A stretch of DNA of 40,902 bases from the NCBI GenBank assembly GCA_021773405.1, contig JAJFKD010000051.1, positions 1 through 40,902 on the forward strand, written 5' to 3'. Every line of letters begins with the position of its first letter. Position 1 is the stretch's first letter. The notes beneath the pieces are model-generated. The model worked only from the letters and a program-made list of their open reading frames with translations. It did no database searches and had not been told where the DNA came from. This stretch comes from Porticoccus sp. (GTDB lineage: Bacteria > Pseudomonadota > Gammaproteobacteria > Pseudomonadales > Porticoccaceae). The translations under genes and the position numbers were made by a program. Positions 17,956 to 26,089 of this stretch are shown one piece after another.

Positions 17956-19785
17956 ATGAAATTTAAAACTGCATTAAGTCTGTTGCTTTTAATTGGTTCT
18001 ATGGTTCCGGCATTGTCCTATGCTTGGTGGGATGAAGCCTGGCCTTACCGTGTGCCCATTAGTCTGGATACTACAGCTACGGGCGCCGGTGTTAATGAGA
18101 CAGTTCAAGATGTGCCGGTATTAATTCGCCTTCATGCAGGTAATTTTGCTGACTTCTTTTACTTAAAAGAGGATCTGGGTGATCTCCGCTTTGTTGGTGG
18201 CGATGACAAAACGCCTTTGAGTCACCATGTAGAGCAATTTGATTTGATTAACCAATTGCTTTTTGTCTGGGTAAAAGTTCCCTCGTTAACGGGTAATTTA
18301 AATACAGAAAAAATCTGGATGTATTACGGTAATGGTGAGGCCGCTAATTCTGAGGATGTGAGTGGCAGTTTTGATATTAATCAGGCATCGGTTATACATT
18401 TTAATGCCGATGGTTCTTTGCCACAGGACAAGACAACCTATGGTAACAATCCTCTAGAGCTTACAGCTGTTGGTAATCCTACATCCCAGGTAGCCGCAGG
18501 TGTGCAATTTGATGGCAGTCAAAGCTTGGTATTCCCCGATACACCCTCTATTCAGGGCGCGGAAAAAGGTTTGACGTTTTCGGCATGGATAAAACCTCAG
18601 GGTTCACAGCAAGACAGTTTCCTGTTTGCCAGAAAGAGTGCAGTGGGTGATGAAATTTCCCTGCGTGTGGATAACGCAGCACTTTATGCCCAGCTTAAAG
18701 TGGGTGACTCCAAGTTGGAAACGCCTCGCACCGCGCCGCTGACACCAGATGTGTGGCAGGCAGTCTCTTTAACCTATGGCAATGACAAGCTTTCTGTCTA
18801 CATTAATGGTGCTGAATTGGCGTCTATTCAGACCAAGTTTACGCCTGTGTCGGGTGAATCCTTTGTGGGTTCTTCTGTAGCCAAAACAAATGGTTTTGTG
18901 GGCGAAATGGATGAAGTTGGTTTTTCCAATATTGCCCGGGAATCCGCGTACTTAAAAGCTGCGGTGGCAAGTCAGGGACTTGAAAATAAACTGGCTCATC
19001 TTAATGAGGGCGAGCAGCTGGGTAATGCCGGTGGCACTTCTGTGCTTATGTCCATTATGGGGCATGCCTACGAAGATAAGTTTGGGCTTGGCATTATTAT
19101 CAGTCTGGTGATCATGGCTTTGATCAGTTGGCTCGTGATGATGCTAAAAGGTTTTTATCTAGGGCAGGTAGAAAAGGACAACAGAAAATTCCTCAAGGCT
19201 TACTACGATTTGGGTACAGGTAACCCCGCCATGTTGGATCATGCCGACGATGATGAAGATGAGGTCGCTGAAGAATCACCCATTTCTCAGGCGTTGTTTG
19301 GCGATCATAAACACTTTAATAGTTCTCCCATTTATCACATGTACCATAAGGGCTTAAAAGAAGTCCGCTTAAGGGTGGGTGAGAGTATTGGTGCTAGCTC
19401 CAATAAAAAATTAACTAATCAAGCCTCTGCTGCTATTCGTGCATCCATGGAAGCATTCCTTGTCAGGGAAATGCAAAAAATTAACAGCAAAATGGTTCTG
19501 TTAACGATTGCTATTAGTGGTGGCCCATTCCTTGGCCTGCTGGGAACAGTTGTGGGGGTAATGATTACCTTTGCGGGTATTGCCCAGGCAGGAGATGTAA
19601 ATATTAATGCGATTGCTCCGGGTATGTCTGCTGCATTGCTGGCGACAGTGGCAGGTCTTGCCGTGGCGATCCCTGCACTGTTTGGTTACAACTACCTTGG
19701 TTCAAAAATCAAAGATATTTCTGCAGATATGCAAGTATTTGTAGATGAATTTATTACCAGAGTTTCTGAATACTATGGTGAATAA
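17956..19785 (+). CDS. ExbB/TolQ-type proton channel fused to periplasmic DUF2341 and LamG-like domains
   Basis: A 609-aa inner-membrane protein with an unusual architecture. A signal peptide (1-23, ending SYA) is followed by WWDEAWPYRVPI, the start of a DUF2341-type domain (about 24-145). A concanavalin/LamG-like domain follows (about 148-345; GLTFSAWIKPQ, LSVYINGAEL, GFVGEMDEVGFSN). A membrane helix lies at about 376-398 (GIIISLVIMALISWLVMMLKG), then an acidic cytoplasmic part (about 405-510). The MotA/TolQ/ExbB core has two helices (about 513-540 and 555-580; GPFLGLLGTVVGVMITF, GMSAALLATVAGLAVAIPA). Normal ExbB (about 240 aa) lacks the periplasmic sugar-binding-like part. It is followed by ExbD and a TonB-like gene, so it should be the stator of that motor. 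The extra domain may sense or grip a glycan or the exported fibre; that is inference. Confidence 0.9.
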   Translation: MKFKTALSLLLLIGSMVPALSYAWWDEAWPYRVPISLDTTATGAGVNETVQDVPVLIRLHAGNFADFFYLKEDLGDLRFVGGDDKTPLSHHVEQFDLINQLLFVWVKVPSLTGNLNTEKIWMYYGNGEAANSEDVSGSFDINQASVIHFNADGSLPQDKTTYGNNPLELTAVGNPTSQVAAGVQFDGSQSLVFPDTPSIQGAEKGLTFSAWIKPQGSQQDSFLFARKSAVGDEISLRVDNAALYAQLKVGDSKLETPRTAPLTPDVWQAVSLTYGNDKLSVYINGAELASIQTKFTPVSGESFVGSSVAKTNGFVGEMDEVGFSNIARESAYLKAAVASQGLENKLAHLNEGEQLGNAGGTSVLMSIMGHAYEDKFGLGIIISLVIMALISWLVMMLKGFYLGQVEKDNRKFLKAYYDLGTGNPAMLDHADDDEDEVAEESPISQALFGDHKHFNSSPIYHMYHKGLKEVRLRVGESIGASSNKKLTNQASAAIRASMEAFLVREMQKINSKMVLLTIAISGGPFLGLLGTVVGVMITFAGIAQAGDVNINAIAPGMSAALLATVAGLAVAIPALFGYNYLGSKIKDISADMQVFVDEFITRVSEYYGE

Positions 19786-19821
19786 TTAAGTAACGGTAAA
19801 TTTTTTAGCTAGGGGCCAACA

Positions 19822-20226
19822 GTGAAAGCACAACAAGATAACGAACCCTATGATGAGATCAACATTACGCCGATGCTGGATTTGGCTTACGTTCTGCTGA
19901 TTATTTTCATCATTATGACAACAGCGACGGTGCAGGGTATTAAAGTGAATTTACCCCAAGCAAGTTCGACTCCAAGCTTGGCAAAACCCCAGACAAAGGC
20001 GGTAACCATCACTCAGGATGGCACCATCTTTTTGGATGCCTATCCAGTCTCGTTAAGCGAATTGGAATCGTTGCTTCGACAGTATAAGTCGGCTAATGCC
20101 GATTTGCCTGTGGTGGTCAAAGCGGATGCCCAAATTCAATATCAACGTGTGGTTGAGGTGTTGGATTTGATCGGTCGTTTGGAAATTAAGCAGCTTGGCT
20201 TAGTGACTAAGGCAATTGCGAAATAG
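19822..20226 (+). CDS. ExbD/TolR-family proton channel subunit
   Basis: A 134-aa protein with the classic ExbD plan: a short cytoplasmic N-terminus, one membrane helix (about 17-39) containing the proton-relaying Asp20 in NITPMLDLAYVLL, and a periplasmic ExbD/TolR domain (VNLPQASST, TITQDGTIFLDAYPV, VVVKADAQIQYQRVVEVLDLI). The start is GTG with AGGGG at 19811-19815, 6 nt upstream. It is 36 nt after the ExbB fusion and pairs with it as the ion-conducting stator that powers the TonB-like protein encoded next. Confidence 0.95.
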   Translation: MKAQQDNEPYDEINITPMLDLAYVLLIIFIIMTTATVQGIKVNLPQASSTPSLAKPQTKAVTITQDGTIFLDAYPVSLSELESLLRQYKSANADLPVVVKADAQIQYQRVVEVLDLIGRLEIKQLGLVTKAIAK

Positions 20227-20299
20227 CCCTATGAGTATTTTTAGTTCAATGGGTATTTTTGGTTGGGCTATAGATGATTGGGCTGTAGGGGCGAGTTGA

Positions 20300-20935
20300 G
20301 TGAGTGGTAAAAAAGCGTGGCTTAAACATGCGCCATTAATTTTTGGTGTGATCGTTGTTTTGGTCCTGGTGGTATTGCTGGTGATGTTTTTTTCCAGTAT
20401 GGAGCAACAGCCAGAACCGAAAAAAACTGTGCAACAGATTACGGTTATCACGCCGCCGCCACCTCCACCTACACCGCCAGAGCCGGAACCCGAGCAGGAG
20501 CCGGAACCCGAAGAGCCAGAGTTTGAAGATGAACCTGAGCCGGAAGCCGAAGCGTTATCTGAGGATAACTTGGATGATCCGGTGGGTGATGCCGATGGAG
20601 CTGAGGGAGGCTCTGGCGATGGGCCATTAATTGGCGGCAGAAGTGGAAACCGTAAAGGTGTCCGGGGTGGCAAATATGCGGGGCTAATGAAACGTGAAAT
20701 TTACGAATACCTCAATGAAATAACAGAAATAAAACGATTGGAATATAACGTATCAGCAAAAATATGGGTGGATAAATACGGTGTTTTCGAACGTTTTAGC
20801 ATCGATATTAGGAGTGGAGATTACAAGGCAAAGGAATTGATAGAAAAGTATCTATGGGAAATGGAAAGGCTTTCTTCCCCACCCGGCCCAGCGGCAGTGA
20901 TGCCGGTTACGATTAGGCTAAAAACGAATTTTTAA
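20300..20935 (+). CDS. TonB-like energy transducer
   Basis: A 211-aa protein. An N-terminal membrane helix (about 12-33, IFGVIVVLVLVVLLVMFF) precedes a Pro/Glu-rich spacer (about 38-85, with PPPPPPTPPEPEPE), a Gly-rich linker and a C-terminal TonB-like domain (about 125-211; YAGLMKREIYEYLNEI, VSAKIWVDKYGVFERFSI, PVTIRLKTNF). The start is GTG; AGGGG (20287-20291) is 8 nt upstream. The C-terminal domain is shorter and more divergent than E. coli TonB. It follows ExbB and ExbD, so all three should form a dedicated motor. No TonB-dependent receptor with a plug domain is in the window, so its outer-membrane partner is more likely the porin at 20973 or the TpsB/TpsA pair. The 73-nt gap before it holds no other gene. 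Confidence 0.86.
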   Translation: MSGKKAWLKHAPLIFGVIVVLVLVVLLVMFFSSMEQQPEPKKTVQQITVITPPPPPPTPPEPEPEQEPEPEEPEFEDEPEPEAEALSEDNLDDPVGDADGAEGGSGDGPLIGGRSGNRKGVRGGKYAGLMKREIYEYLNEITEIKRLEYNVSAKIWVDKYGVFERFSIDIRSGDYKAKELIEKYLWEMERLSSPPGPAAVMPVTIRLKTNF

Positions 20936-20972
20936 TACATAGAAATCTAGGTTAGTGATTAAGGCCAATAAC

Positions 20973-22613
20973 ATGAAAGACATAAAAAAGCTCAGTGTGG
21001 CTCTGGCGCTGGTATTAAGTCAGCCCTTGTACGCTGTTGAAAATTCCACACAGCTGAGTCAGGAGTTACATCAGCTCAAGTCACAAACATCTGAGCTTAT
21101 CAAGTTGTTGATTCAGGAAGGCGTGCTTTCCAGTGATAAGGCGACAGCGCTGATGGCAAAGGCCGAGGAGAATGCCAGAAATAGCTATCAGACATCTACA
21201 GATGTTGTTGCTGGTAATTCCAAAGATATGCCTCCACAGGTTGAGCCCGGTGTTGTTCGTGTACCTTATATTCCTCAGTATATTCGTGACCAAATTCGTG
21301 ATGAGGTTCGGATGGGATTGAAGGAGGATGTGACCCGCGATGTGCTGAGTGAGGCGAAAACCAAGCAGTGGGGTGTGCCTGGTGCATGGCCTGACTGGAT
21401 TAAAACCATCAAGCCTTATGGTGATATCAGGTTCCGTATGCAGAGTGATGCTTTTGAGGATGATAATGCCTCAGATATACTCAATATCGCGGCTATTAAT
21501 GATGCTGGCGGTCAAGTCCAGGCAGGTGATGATGTATTCCTAAATACTACGGAAGACAGAGAGCGGACCCGTTTAAGATTCCGATTTGGATTAAAGGCTA
21601 AAATTACTGAATCCATTCTTGTGGATGCCAGGTTTACCACAGGAAAAGAAGGAGATCCTGTCTCCAGAAACCAAACATTGGAACAATATAAGTCGTCCTC
21701 TTCTTTTAACTTAGATCGTGCCTACGTTAAATATACTTCTCAGATAAAGGATGTTGAATTGACGGCAGGGCGGATGCCTAACCCCTGGTTCAGCACAGAT
21801 TTGATTTGGGATAGTGACGTTAACTTTGATGGGCTTGCTGGAACTTATCGTTGGTTGCGTACGGACAATATTTACGATGAAGAAGAAAGGGCATTTGACC
21901 CATTTATTACGTTGGGTGCTTTTTCACTACAAGAATCAGAGTTTAGTACAGATGATAAATGGTTACTTGCAGGTCAGGTAGGTTTTGATTATTTGTTTGA
22001 TAATCAAGACAAATTAAAGGTTGGCCTTGCTTACTACGATTATCAAAATATTGAAGGGAAAATTAATGATCCTTTTAGTACGGAATTCGATTATACCGCT
22101 CCAGAATTTTTGCAGTTTGGTAATACTCTGATTGATATAGACAGTGAAGATGGTGAAGAGCTGTATGCTTTGGCCACCGATTTCGATCAAGTGGCTCTGA
22201 CAGCATCTTATGATATTACACGCTTTGTGCCTACTCATATCATTGTCGATGCTGAGTATGTTAAAAATGTAGGGTTTGACAAGGACCTACGCGATAGTAA
22301 TGGCAACAAAGTTTCTGATAAGTCTGATGGTTATAAGCTTAAGGTAACAGTTGGGTGGCCCAAGGTTAGGAAACGTCACGACTGGCAAGCCTCTCTTGCC
22401 TATAAGTATCTTGAACGCGATGCTGTTTTAGATGCGTTTACAGACTCGGATTTCCGGTTGGGAGGCACAGATGCCAAAGGTTATATTCTAACGGGTAAGT
22501 ATGGCCTGGCACGTAACACGTGGTTGCAATTAAGGATGCTTGTTGCCGATGAAATTGATGGTAAGCCTTATGGTGCTAGAACCTTACAGGTTGATTTGAA
22601 TACTAAGTTCTAG
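20973..22613 (+). CDS. Putative outer-membrane porin with coiled-coil N-terminus
   Basis: A 546-aa protein from ATG 20973 (a GTG 18 nt upstream is in frame but less likely, since AAGG precedes the ATG). The signal peptide is 1-21 (ending LYA). A short coiled coil follows (about 25-65; TQLSQELHQLKSQTSELIKLLIQEG), then a helical linker. A barrel from about residue 145 has alternating aromatic strands (IKPYGDIRFRMQSD, LRFRFGLKAKI, FNLDRAYVKYT) and ends in F. It resembles the putative-porin family (Porin_5 type) often found with ExbB/ExbD/TonB genes. The coiled coil could reach peptidoglycan or the periplasmic partner encoded next. The substrate is unknown; it may be the outer-membrane client of the adjacent motor. 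Confidence 0.85.
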   Translation: MKDIKKLSVALALVLSQPLYAVENSTQLSQELHQLKSQTSELIKLLIQEGVLSSDKATALMAKAEENARNSYQTSTDVVAGNSKDMPPQVEPGVVRVPYIPQYIRDQIRDEVRMGLKEDVTRDVLSEAKTKQWGVPGAWPDWIKTIKPYGDIRFRMQSDAFEDDNASDILNIAAINDAGGQVQAGDDVFLNTTEDRERTRLRFRFGLKAKITESILVDARFTTGKEGDPVSRNQTLEQYKSSSSFNLDRAYVKYTSQIKDVELTAGRMPNPWFSTDLIWDSDVNFDGLAGTYRWLRTDNIYDEEERAFDPFITLGAFSLQESEFSTDDKWLLAGQVGFDYLFDNQDKLKVGLAYYDYQNIEGKINDPFSTEFDYTAPEFLQFGNTLIDIDSEDGEELYALATDFDQVALTASYDITRFVPTHIIVDAEYVKNVGFDKDLRDSNGNKVSDKSDGYKLKVTVGWPKVRKRHDWQASLAYKYLERDAVLDAFTDSDFRLGGTDAKGYILTGKYGLARNTWLQLRMLVADEIDGKPYGARTLQVDLNTKF

Positions 22614-22634
22614 TTTTTGTGGGTGGATAGCGAT

Positions 22635-23219
22635 ATGTCTAAAAAAATTATTTTTACTCTGACTTTTTCAACAATCGCCACAATGCTTTTTGTGGCTATG
22701 CCTGTCTATGCCCAGAAAGATGATGCTATGGCGCGAGCTCAATTTATCATCCGGCAGTTAAACGCTGAAAAATCAGCTTTGCAAATGGAAAAGGTATCAT
22801 TGACAAAAGAGATTGAAACGCTAAAAGCTGACCTGGAAAGTCTTAAAGAGAAATCTGAAAAAACCAAGAAGAAATACGTTAAGGCTTTGGATAATGTAAA
22901 AGGACGTAATGAGGAGTTACGTAAAAACCTGATGGCAACCAAGAAGGATTTGAGACGCAGTGATCATGAGTCTTCTGTTTTGAAGGAAACAGTTGCTCAA
23001 TATGATAATGACCTTGGGCAGTGTATTGACCACAATCAGGAAATTCATCAGTTGACTGTCGAAATGGTAGAAGAGGGACTGTGGAGCCCAGCAAAAGAGA
23101 CAGAACCTTTTACTCAGTTGAAACGTGTAAAGATAGAAAACCTAGCACAGGATTACCAATACAAGGCCAGAGATCTTTTGATTGATAAAAACACGACGAG
23201 TCTGGCCTTACCCCAATAG
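22635..23219 (+). CDS. Periplasmic coiled-coil protein of the TPS operon
   Basis: 194 aa from ATG 22635 (an in-frame TTG at 22617 is less plausible; GGTGGA at 22622-22627 is 7 nt before the ATG). The signal peptide is 1-26 (ending VYA-QK). Residues about 35-125 are a continuous charged coiled coil (LNAEKSALQMEKVSLTKEIE, ESLKEKSEKTKKKYVKALDN). A short C-terminal part has one cysteine (LGQCIDHN). I do not recognise a family. It lies 21 nt after the porin and ends the operon. A periplasmic spacer or tether between porin, TonB-like protein and peptidoglycan would fit, but this is conjecture. Confidence 0.82.
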   Translation: MSKKIIFTLTFSTIATMLFVAMPVYAQKDDAMARAQFIIRQLNAEKSALQMEKVSLTKEIETLKADLESLKEKSEKTKKKYVKALDNVKGRNEELRKNLMATKKDLRRSDHESSVLKETVAQYDNDLGQCIDHNQEIHQLTVEMVEEGLWSPAKETEPFTQLKRVKIENLAQDYQYKARDLLIDKNTTSLALPQ

Positions 23220-23336
23220 GTTGGTCGTTAATTTATAAGTAACCTCTGATCAATTCAGAGTGTCCAAAAAATAAAATACATAAGGTTGTTTTATAGAATA
23301 GCTTTTGTAGTGTAAAAGCATTGTAATATGCGATGT

Positions 23337-23384
23337 TTGTCACATTTTTTTCATCAGCCTGTCACTTTTCATTGTTAAAGTGAC
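23337..23384 (+). promoter_or_regulatory. Pho-box-like repeats and palindrome before the second CTERM gene
   Basis: Three half-sites spaced exactly 11 bp, TTGTCAC (23337-23343), TTTTCAT (23348-23354) and CTGTCAC (23359-23365), resemble a PhoB-box array. An 8-bp palindrome overlaps it: GTCACTTT (23361-23368) and AAAGTGAC (23377-23384). Both lie 38-86 bp before the ATG at 23423. Elsewhere in the 23220-23422 gap there is a CTCTGA/TCAGAG hairpin at 23244-23260 without a T run and nothing else I can name. Regulator identity is unproven. Confidence 0.38.
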
Positions 23385-23422
23385 CACTCTTTACTGTTTC
23401 CATGGAGTTTTGAGGTGTGACA

Positions 23423-24118
23423 ATGAAGTTGCTGAAGCTACTTTTTTTAGTTATTTATTTAGTGGTGCCAAGTGCGCATGCAGCATTGGTAACACTAAGT
23501 ACTACTGATTTTGATTTGACCTACGATGATACGATGTTAGGTCGTTTCGGTCCCCCTCAACTTAGCAATAACGTTATTTTCTTTACACCCATTGATTTCT
23601 CCACAGCCTCGGCGAATGGACAAGGTGTTACTTTCACCAACAGTACGATTAACCTGATGCTGCAACCACGCCCCGGTTTTACTTTTGCATCAATTACTTA
23701 TGAAGAGCGTGGTGATTATTACCTCAGTGGGGAAGGGGCTTCTGTAGAAGTGACCGGTCAGATTCGTGTGCGTAATATGGATGATGTGTTGTCAGAAAGT
23801 ACAGCATTCATTTCATCAGAGGAAACCCTGGATCAGCAGGGCATTAATAATTGGACAGCATCTGCTTTTATTGATGGTACAACAGGCGATTGGCAGCCTA
23901 GCGCTTCTGGAATTATTTTGACCATACAAAACCTGTTGATAGCTAGAACGGAGTCACTGGGCGAACTTGCCTTTATTGAGAAGAAGTTTTTGGGAGGCTC
24001 TTTTGATATCCAATCAACAACAGTGCCATTGCCTGGAGCATTTATTCTGATGTTGTCAGCAATTGGTTGTGGTGGACTCTTGTTAAGATCAAAGGCACGT
24101 TCTTCCCTACCAACCTAA
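23423..24118 (+). CDS. Second VPLPA-CTERM secreted protein
   Basis: 231 aa from ATG 23423 (an in-frame GTG lies 6 nt upstream; TGAGG fits the ATG better). The signal peptide is about 1-20 (ending AHA). The body is predicted mostly beta, with no motif I recognise. The C-terminus carries a sorting signal: VPLPG (about 201-205), a hydrophobic helix (AFILMLSAIGCGGLLL) and a basic tail (RSKARS). It is thus a likely client of the XrtD-type exosortase at 36497. It is a single-gene unit with its own promoter region and a terminator-like hairpin after it, between the TPS and polysaccharide operons. It shares no obvious similarity with the 1755 CTERM protein outside the signal. Confidence 0.85.
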   Translation: MKLLKLLFLVIYLVVPSAHAALVTLSTTDFDLTYDDTMLGRFGPPQLSNNVIFFTPIDFSTASANGQGVTFTNSTINLMLQPRPGFTFASITYEERGDYYLSGEGASVEVTGQIRVRNMDDVLSESTAFISSEETLDQQGINNWTASAFIDGTTGDWQPSASGIILTIQNLLIARTESLGELAFIEKKFLGGSFDIQSTTVPLPGAFILMLSAIGCGGLLLRSKARSSLPT

Positions 24119-24155
24119 AGCGTAATTTAGTATTGATTCGATTTTAATTTTATAG

Positions 24156-24190
24156 AAGGGGTGTCATTTTGATGCCCCTTTGTCATTTTT
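24156..24190 (+). terminator. Probable intrinsic terminator after the second CTERM gene
   Basis: AAGGGGTGTCA (24156-24166) pairs with TGATGCCCCTT (24170-24180), 11 bp with two wobbles and a TTT loop. An interrupted T-rich tail (TGTCATTTTT, 24181-24190) follows. It lies 38 nt after the stop codon. Confidence 0.65.
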
Positions 24191-24273
24191 CTGAAAGCAA
24201 ATTGTCAATAAACGTTCACAAATCTTCAATATGATTGGTTCTCCCTTCAAGACCATCAAAAGAAATAGATGTC

Positions 24274-24846
24274 ATGATGCTTTCTAAAGTCAAATCTCTC
24301 AGGCTGTTAGCGCTTCTTTTTTTTTCGTTATTGATTACTGACGTTTATGCCAAACAATCTGAGTCATATTTAGTTCAGCCAGGTGATATTTTGCAAATAT
24401 CTGTATGGAAGGAAGCAGATTTACAGCTAGAAGCAGCAGTGAGGCCTGATGGTATTTTGACTTTTCCGCTTGTTGGTGAGGTCATTGTAGGTGATCGTTC
24501 AGTAGAAGACATTACCAAAACCCTTGAAGAAGAACTTCATAGATACATCGCCGATGCTGTTGTCACAGTTGCTGTTAGTCAAACTTTAGGAAATAAGGTT
24601 TTTGTTATCGGACAGGTAAACCGCCCCGGCGAATTTGTTATCAATCGTCCAGTGGATATCTTGCAGGCTTTGACTATGGCTGGTGGAATGACTCCATTTG
24701 CCAAGAGAGATAGAATCCTTGTTCTGCGTAGAGGCTCAGATGGAAAACAAGAACCGATCGAGTTCAAGTATTCTAATATTGAAAAGGGTGAGAAATTAGA
24801 GCAAAACATCATTCTTAAGAGCGGTGATACCGTTCTTATTCCCTGA
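24274..24846 (+). CDS. Wza-like polysaccharide export protein
   Basis: 190 aa from ATG 24274 (an in-frame TTG at 24235 gives an implausible N-terminal extension). The signal peptide ends near VYA (about residue 21). The Poly_export domain follows (SYLVQPGDILQISVWKE, RPDGILTFPLVGEV, about 25-105), then a SLBB domain (NKVFVIGQVNRPGEFVINRPVDILQALTMAGG, about 110-150). The length and order match the short export proteins of exosortase-linked exopolysaccharide loci rather than full-length lipoprotein Wza (about 380 aa), and no lipobox is present. First gene of the exopolysaccharide operon; it would act with the barrel protein at 24863 as periplasmic/outer-membrane export machinery. Confidence 0.93.
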   Translation: MMLSKVKSLRLLALLFFSLLITDVYAKQSESYLVQPGDILQISVWKEADLQLEAAVRPDGILTFPLVGEVIVGDRSVEDITKTLEEELHRYIADAVVTVAVSQTLGNKVFVIGQVNRPGEFVINRPVDILQALTMAGGMTPFAKRDRILVLRRGSDGKQEPIEFKYSNIEKGEKLEQNIILKSGDTVLIP

Positions 24847-24862
24847 TTGACGGTAGTCTCTA

Positions 24863-26077
24863 ATGTTTTCAGCGTTTTTTCCAAGTATTAAAGTCATAGC
24901 TTTTGCATTGGTATTGGTGCTTATCACTTCATCTGCCTATGGTATGGAATGGTATTGGAACCCTGAGATAAAAGTTTATAAAGAATATGATGATAATCCT
25001 ACCTTTTCCTCTGACAGCAAAGAGGCGGTACTTGCAGAAAAAATAGAATCAACAATTACAACTGGTTTAAGGCGCGAGATGAAAGAAGCTCGTTTATCTG
25101 TGGGGTTTCAAGATAGAAGTTATGACAAAAATATAAAGTCGGATCAGGAAGATTTAATTGCCAACCTGGTTTTGGATCAACGGTTTCAAAGATCGGTATT
25201 GGCATTAGAAACAAGCTATTCAGATAAAAAATCACTGTCTTCAGAGCTTGAAGATATTGGTCTTAGTCGTGGCGATGTAAAAAAAAATAGCCTTTCTGTA
25301 ACACCTAGTTGGAATTACCAGTTATCTGATAGTTCATTGGTAGAAATACGGTTTTCAGATTTGGATGTGGATTATGAATCTGAAGATGGCTCATTTTCTG
25401 GTTACAGTTATAAGTCTTATAATCTAATTTGGCAGAAACAGATAGCATCTCGATGGACTTTTTTTACGGATCTATCACATCAGGATTATTCAGCAAAAGA
25501 TATCCTGAGTGATTCGAAGACCAATGGTCTAACTTTTGGGGCAAATTGGTCGATTTCTAACACTTGGGATGCCGACATCACTGCTGGTTATAGAATTTCA
25601 GATTCAGAATATGAAACAGCGGTACAGATTACTCCCCAAATAACGGCTAACATTATTACGGATCAAAAAAGCCGAGGAAATCTATTCAATATTTCAACTC
25701 AAAAAGAATTTGTTAACAGTAATGTCGACTTAGATCTAAGTAAAACACTTGTTCCCGATCCCTTTGGTTTTCTTAATGACCGTGATGAATTAAAGCTGAC
25801 ATATACCAGAAATCATAATGCTCGGGTCAGGTCAAAATTAAGCTACCGTTATTATGAGACCAAGGCGGTACAAAACAATCAAACATTACTAACAGCTCAA
25901 GATAGAGAATATCAATCTTTTAATGCGTCATTAAGTTGGAAGCTCAGTAATTCCTGGTCATTGGTATCTAGAGTAACTGTCTCTGAACAGCAATATGTTG
26001 GTCGGGATGCAGCTATGTCGACGCAAGTTAGTTTTGGAATACTTTATCGTGGTTTAAAAAGGTCAACCTCGTTTTGA
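24863..26077 (+). CDS. Outer-membrane beta-barrel protein of the exopolysaccharide operon
   Basis: 404 aa with a signal peptide (1-27, ending AYG). Alternating hydrophobic and aromatic strands follow (WYWNPEIKVYKEYDDNP, SLVEIRFSDLDVDYES, LKLTYTRNH, VSFGILYRG). It resembles the outer-membrane proteins that follow the export gene in PEP-CTERM/exosortase loci (TIGR03016-like), though shorter than many. It lies 16 nt after the export gene and 12 nt before the chain-length gene. It probably forms the outer-membrane pore for the polysaccharide, since the short export protein lacks the Wza membrane helix. The family assignment is by context and barrel pattern. Confidence 0.8.
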   Translation: MFSAFFPSIKVIAFALVLVLITSSAYGMEWYWNPEIKVYKEYDDNPTFSSDSKEAVLAEKIESTITTGLRREMKEARLSVGFQDRSYDKNIKSDQEDLIANLVLDQRFQRSVLALETSYSDKKSLSSELEDIGLSRGDVKKNSLSVTPSWNYQLSDSSLVEIRFSDLDVDYESEDGSFSGYSYKSYNLIWQKQIASRWTFFTDLSHQDYSAKDILSDSKTNGLTFGANWSISNTWDADITAGYRISDSEYETAVQITPQITANIITDQKSRGNLFNISTQKEFVNSNVDLDLSKTLVPDPFGFLNDRDELKLTYTRNHNARVRSKLSYRYYETKAVQNNQTLLTAQDREYQSFNASLSWKLSNSWSLVSRVTVSEQQYVGRDAAMSTQVSFGILYRGLKRSTSF

Positions 26078-26089
26078 CGTAATCGAGTA

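Noticed and set aside
20200-20673. A 157-codon minus-strand frame over the TonB-like gene
   Set aside because: It is the complement of the Pro/Glu-rich spacer, giving a Ser/Gly low-complexity product; an artefact.
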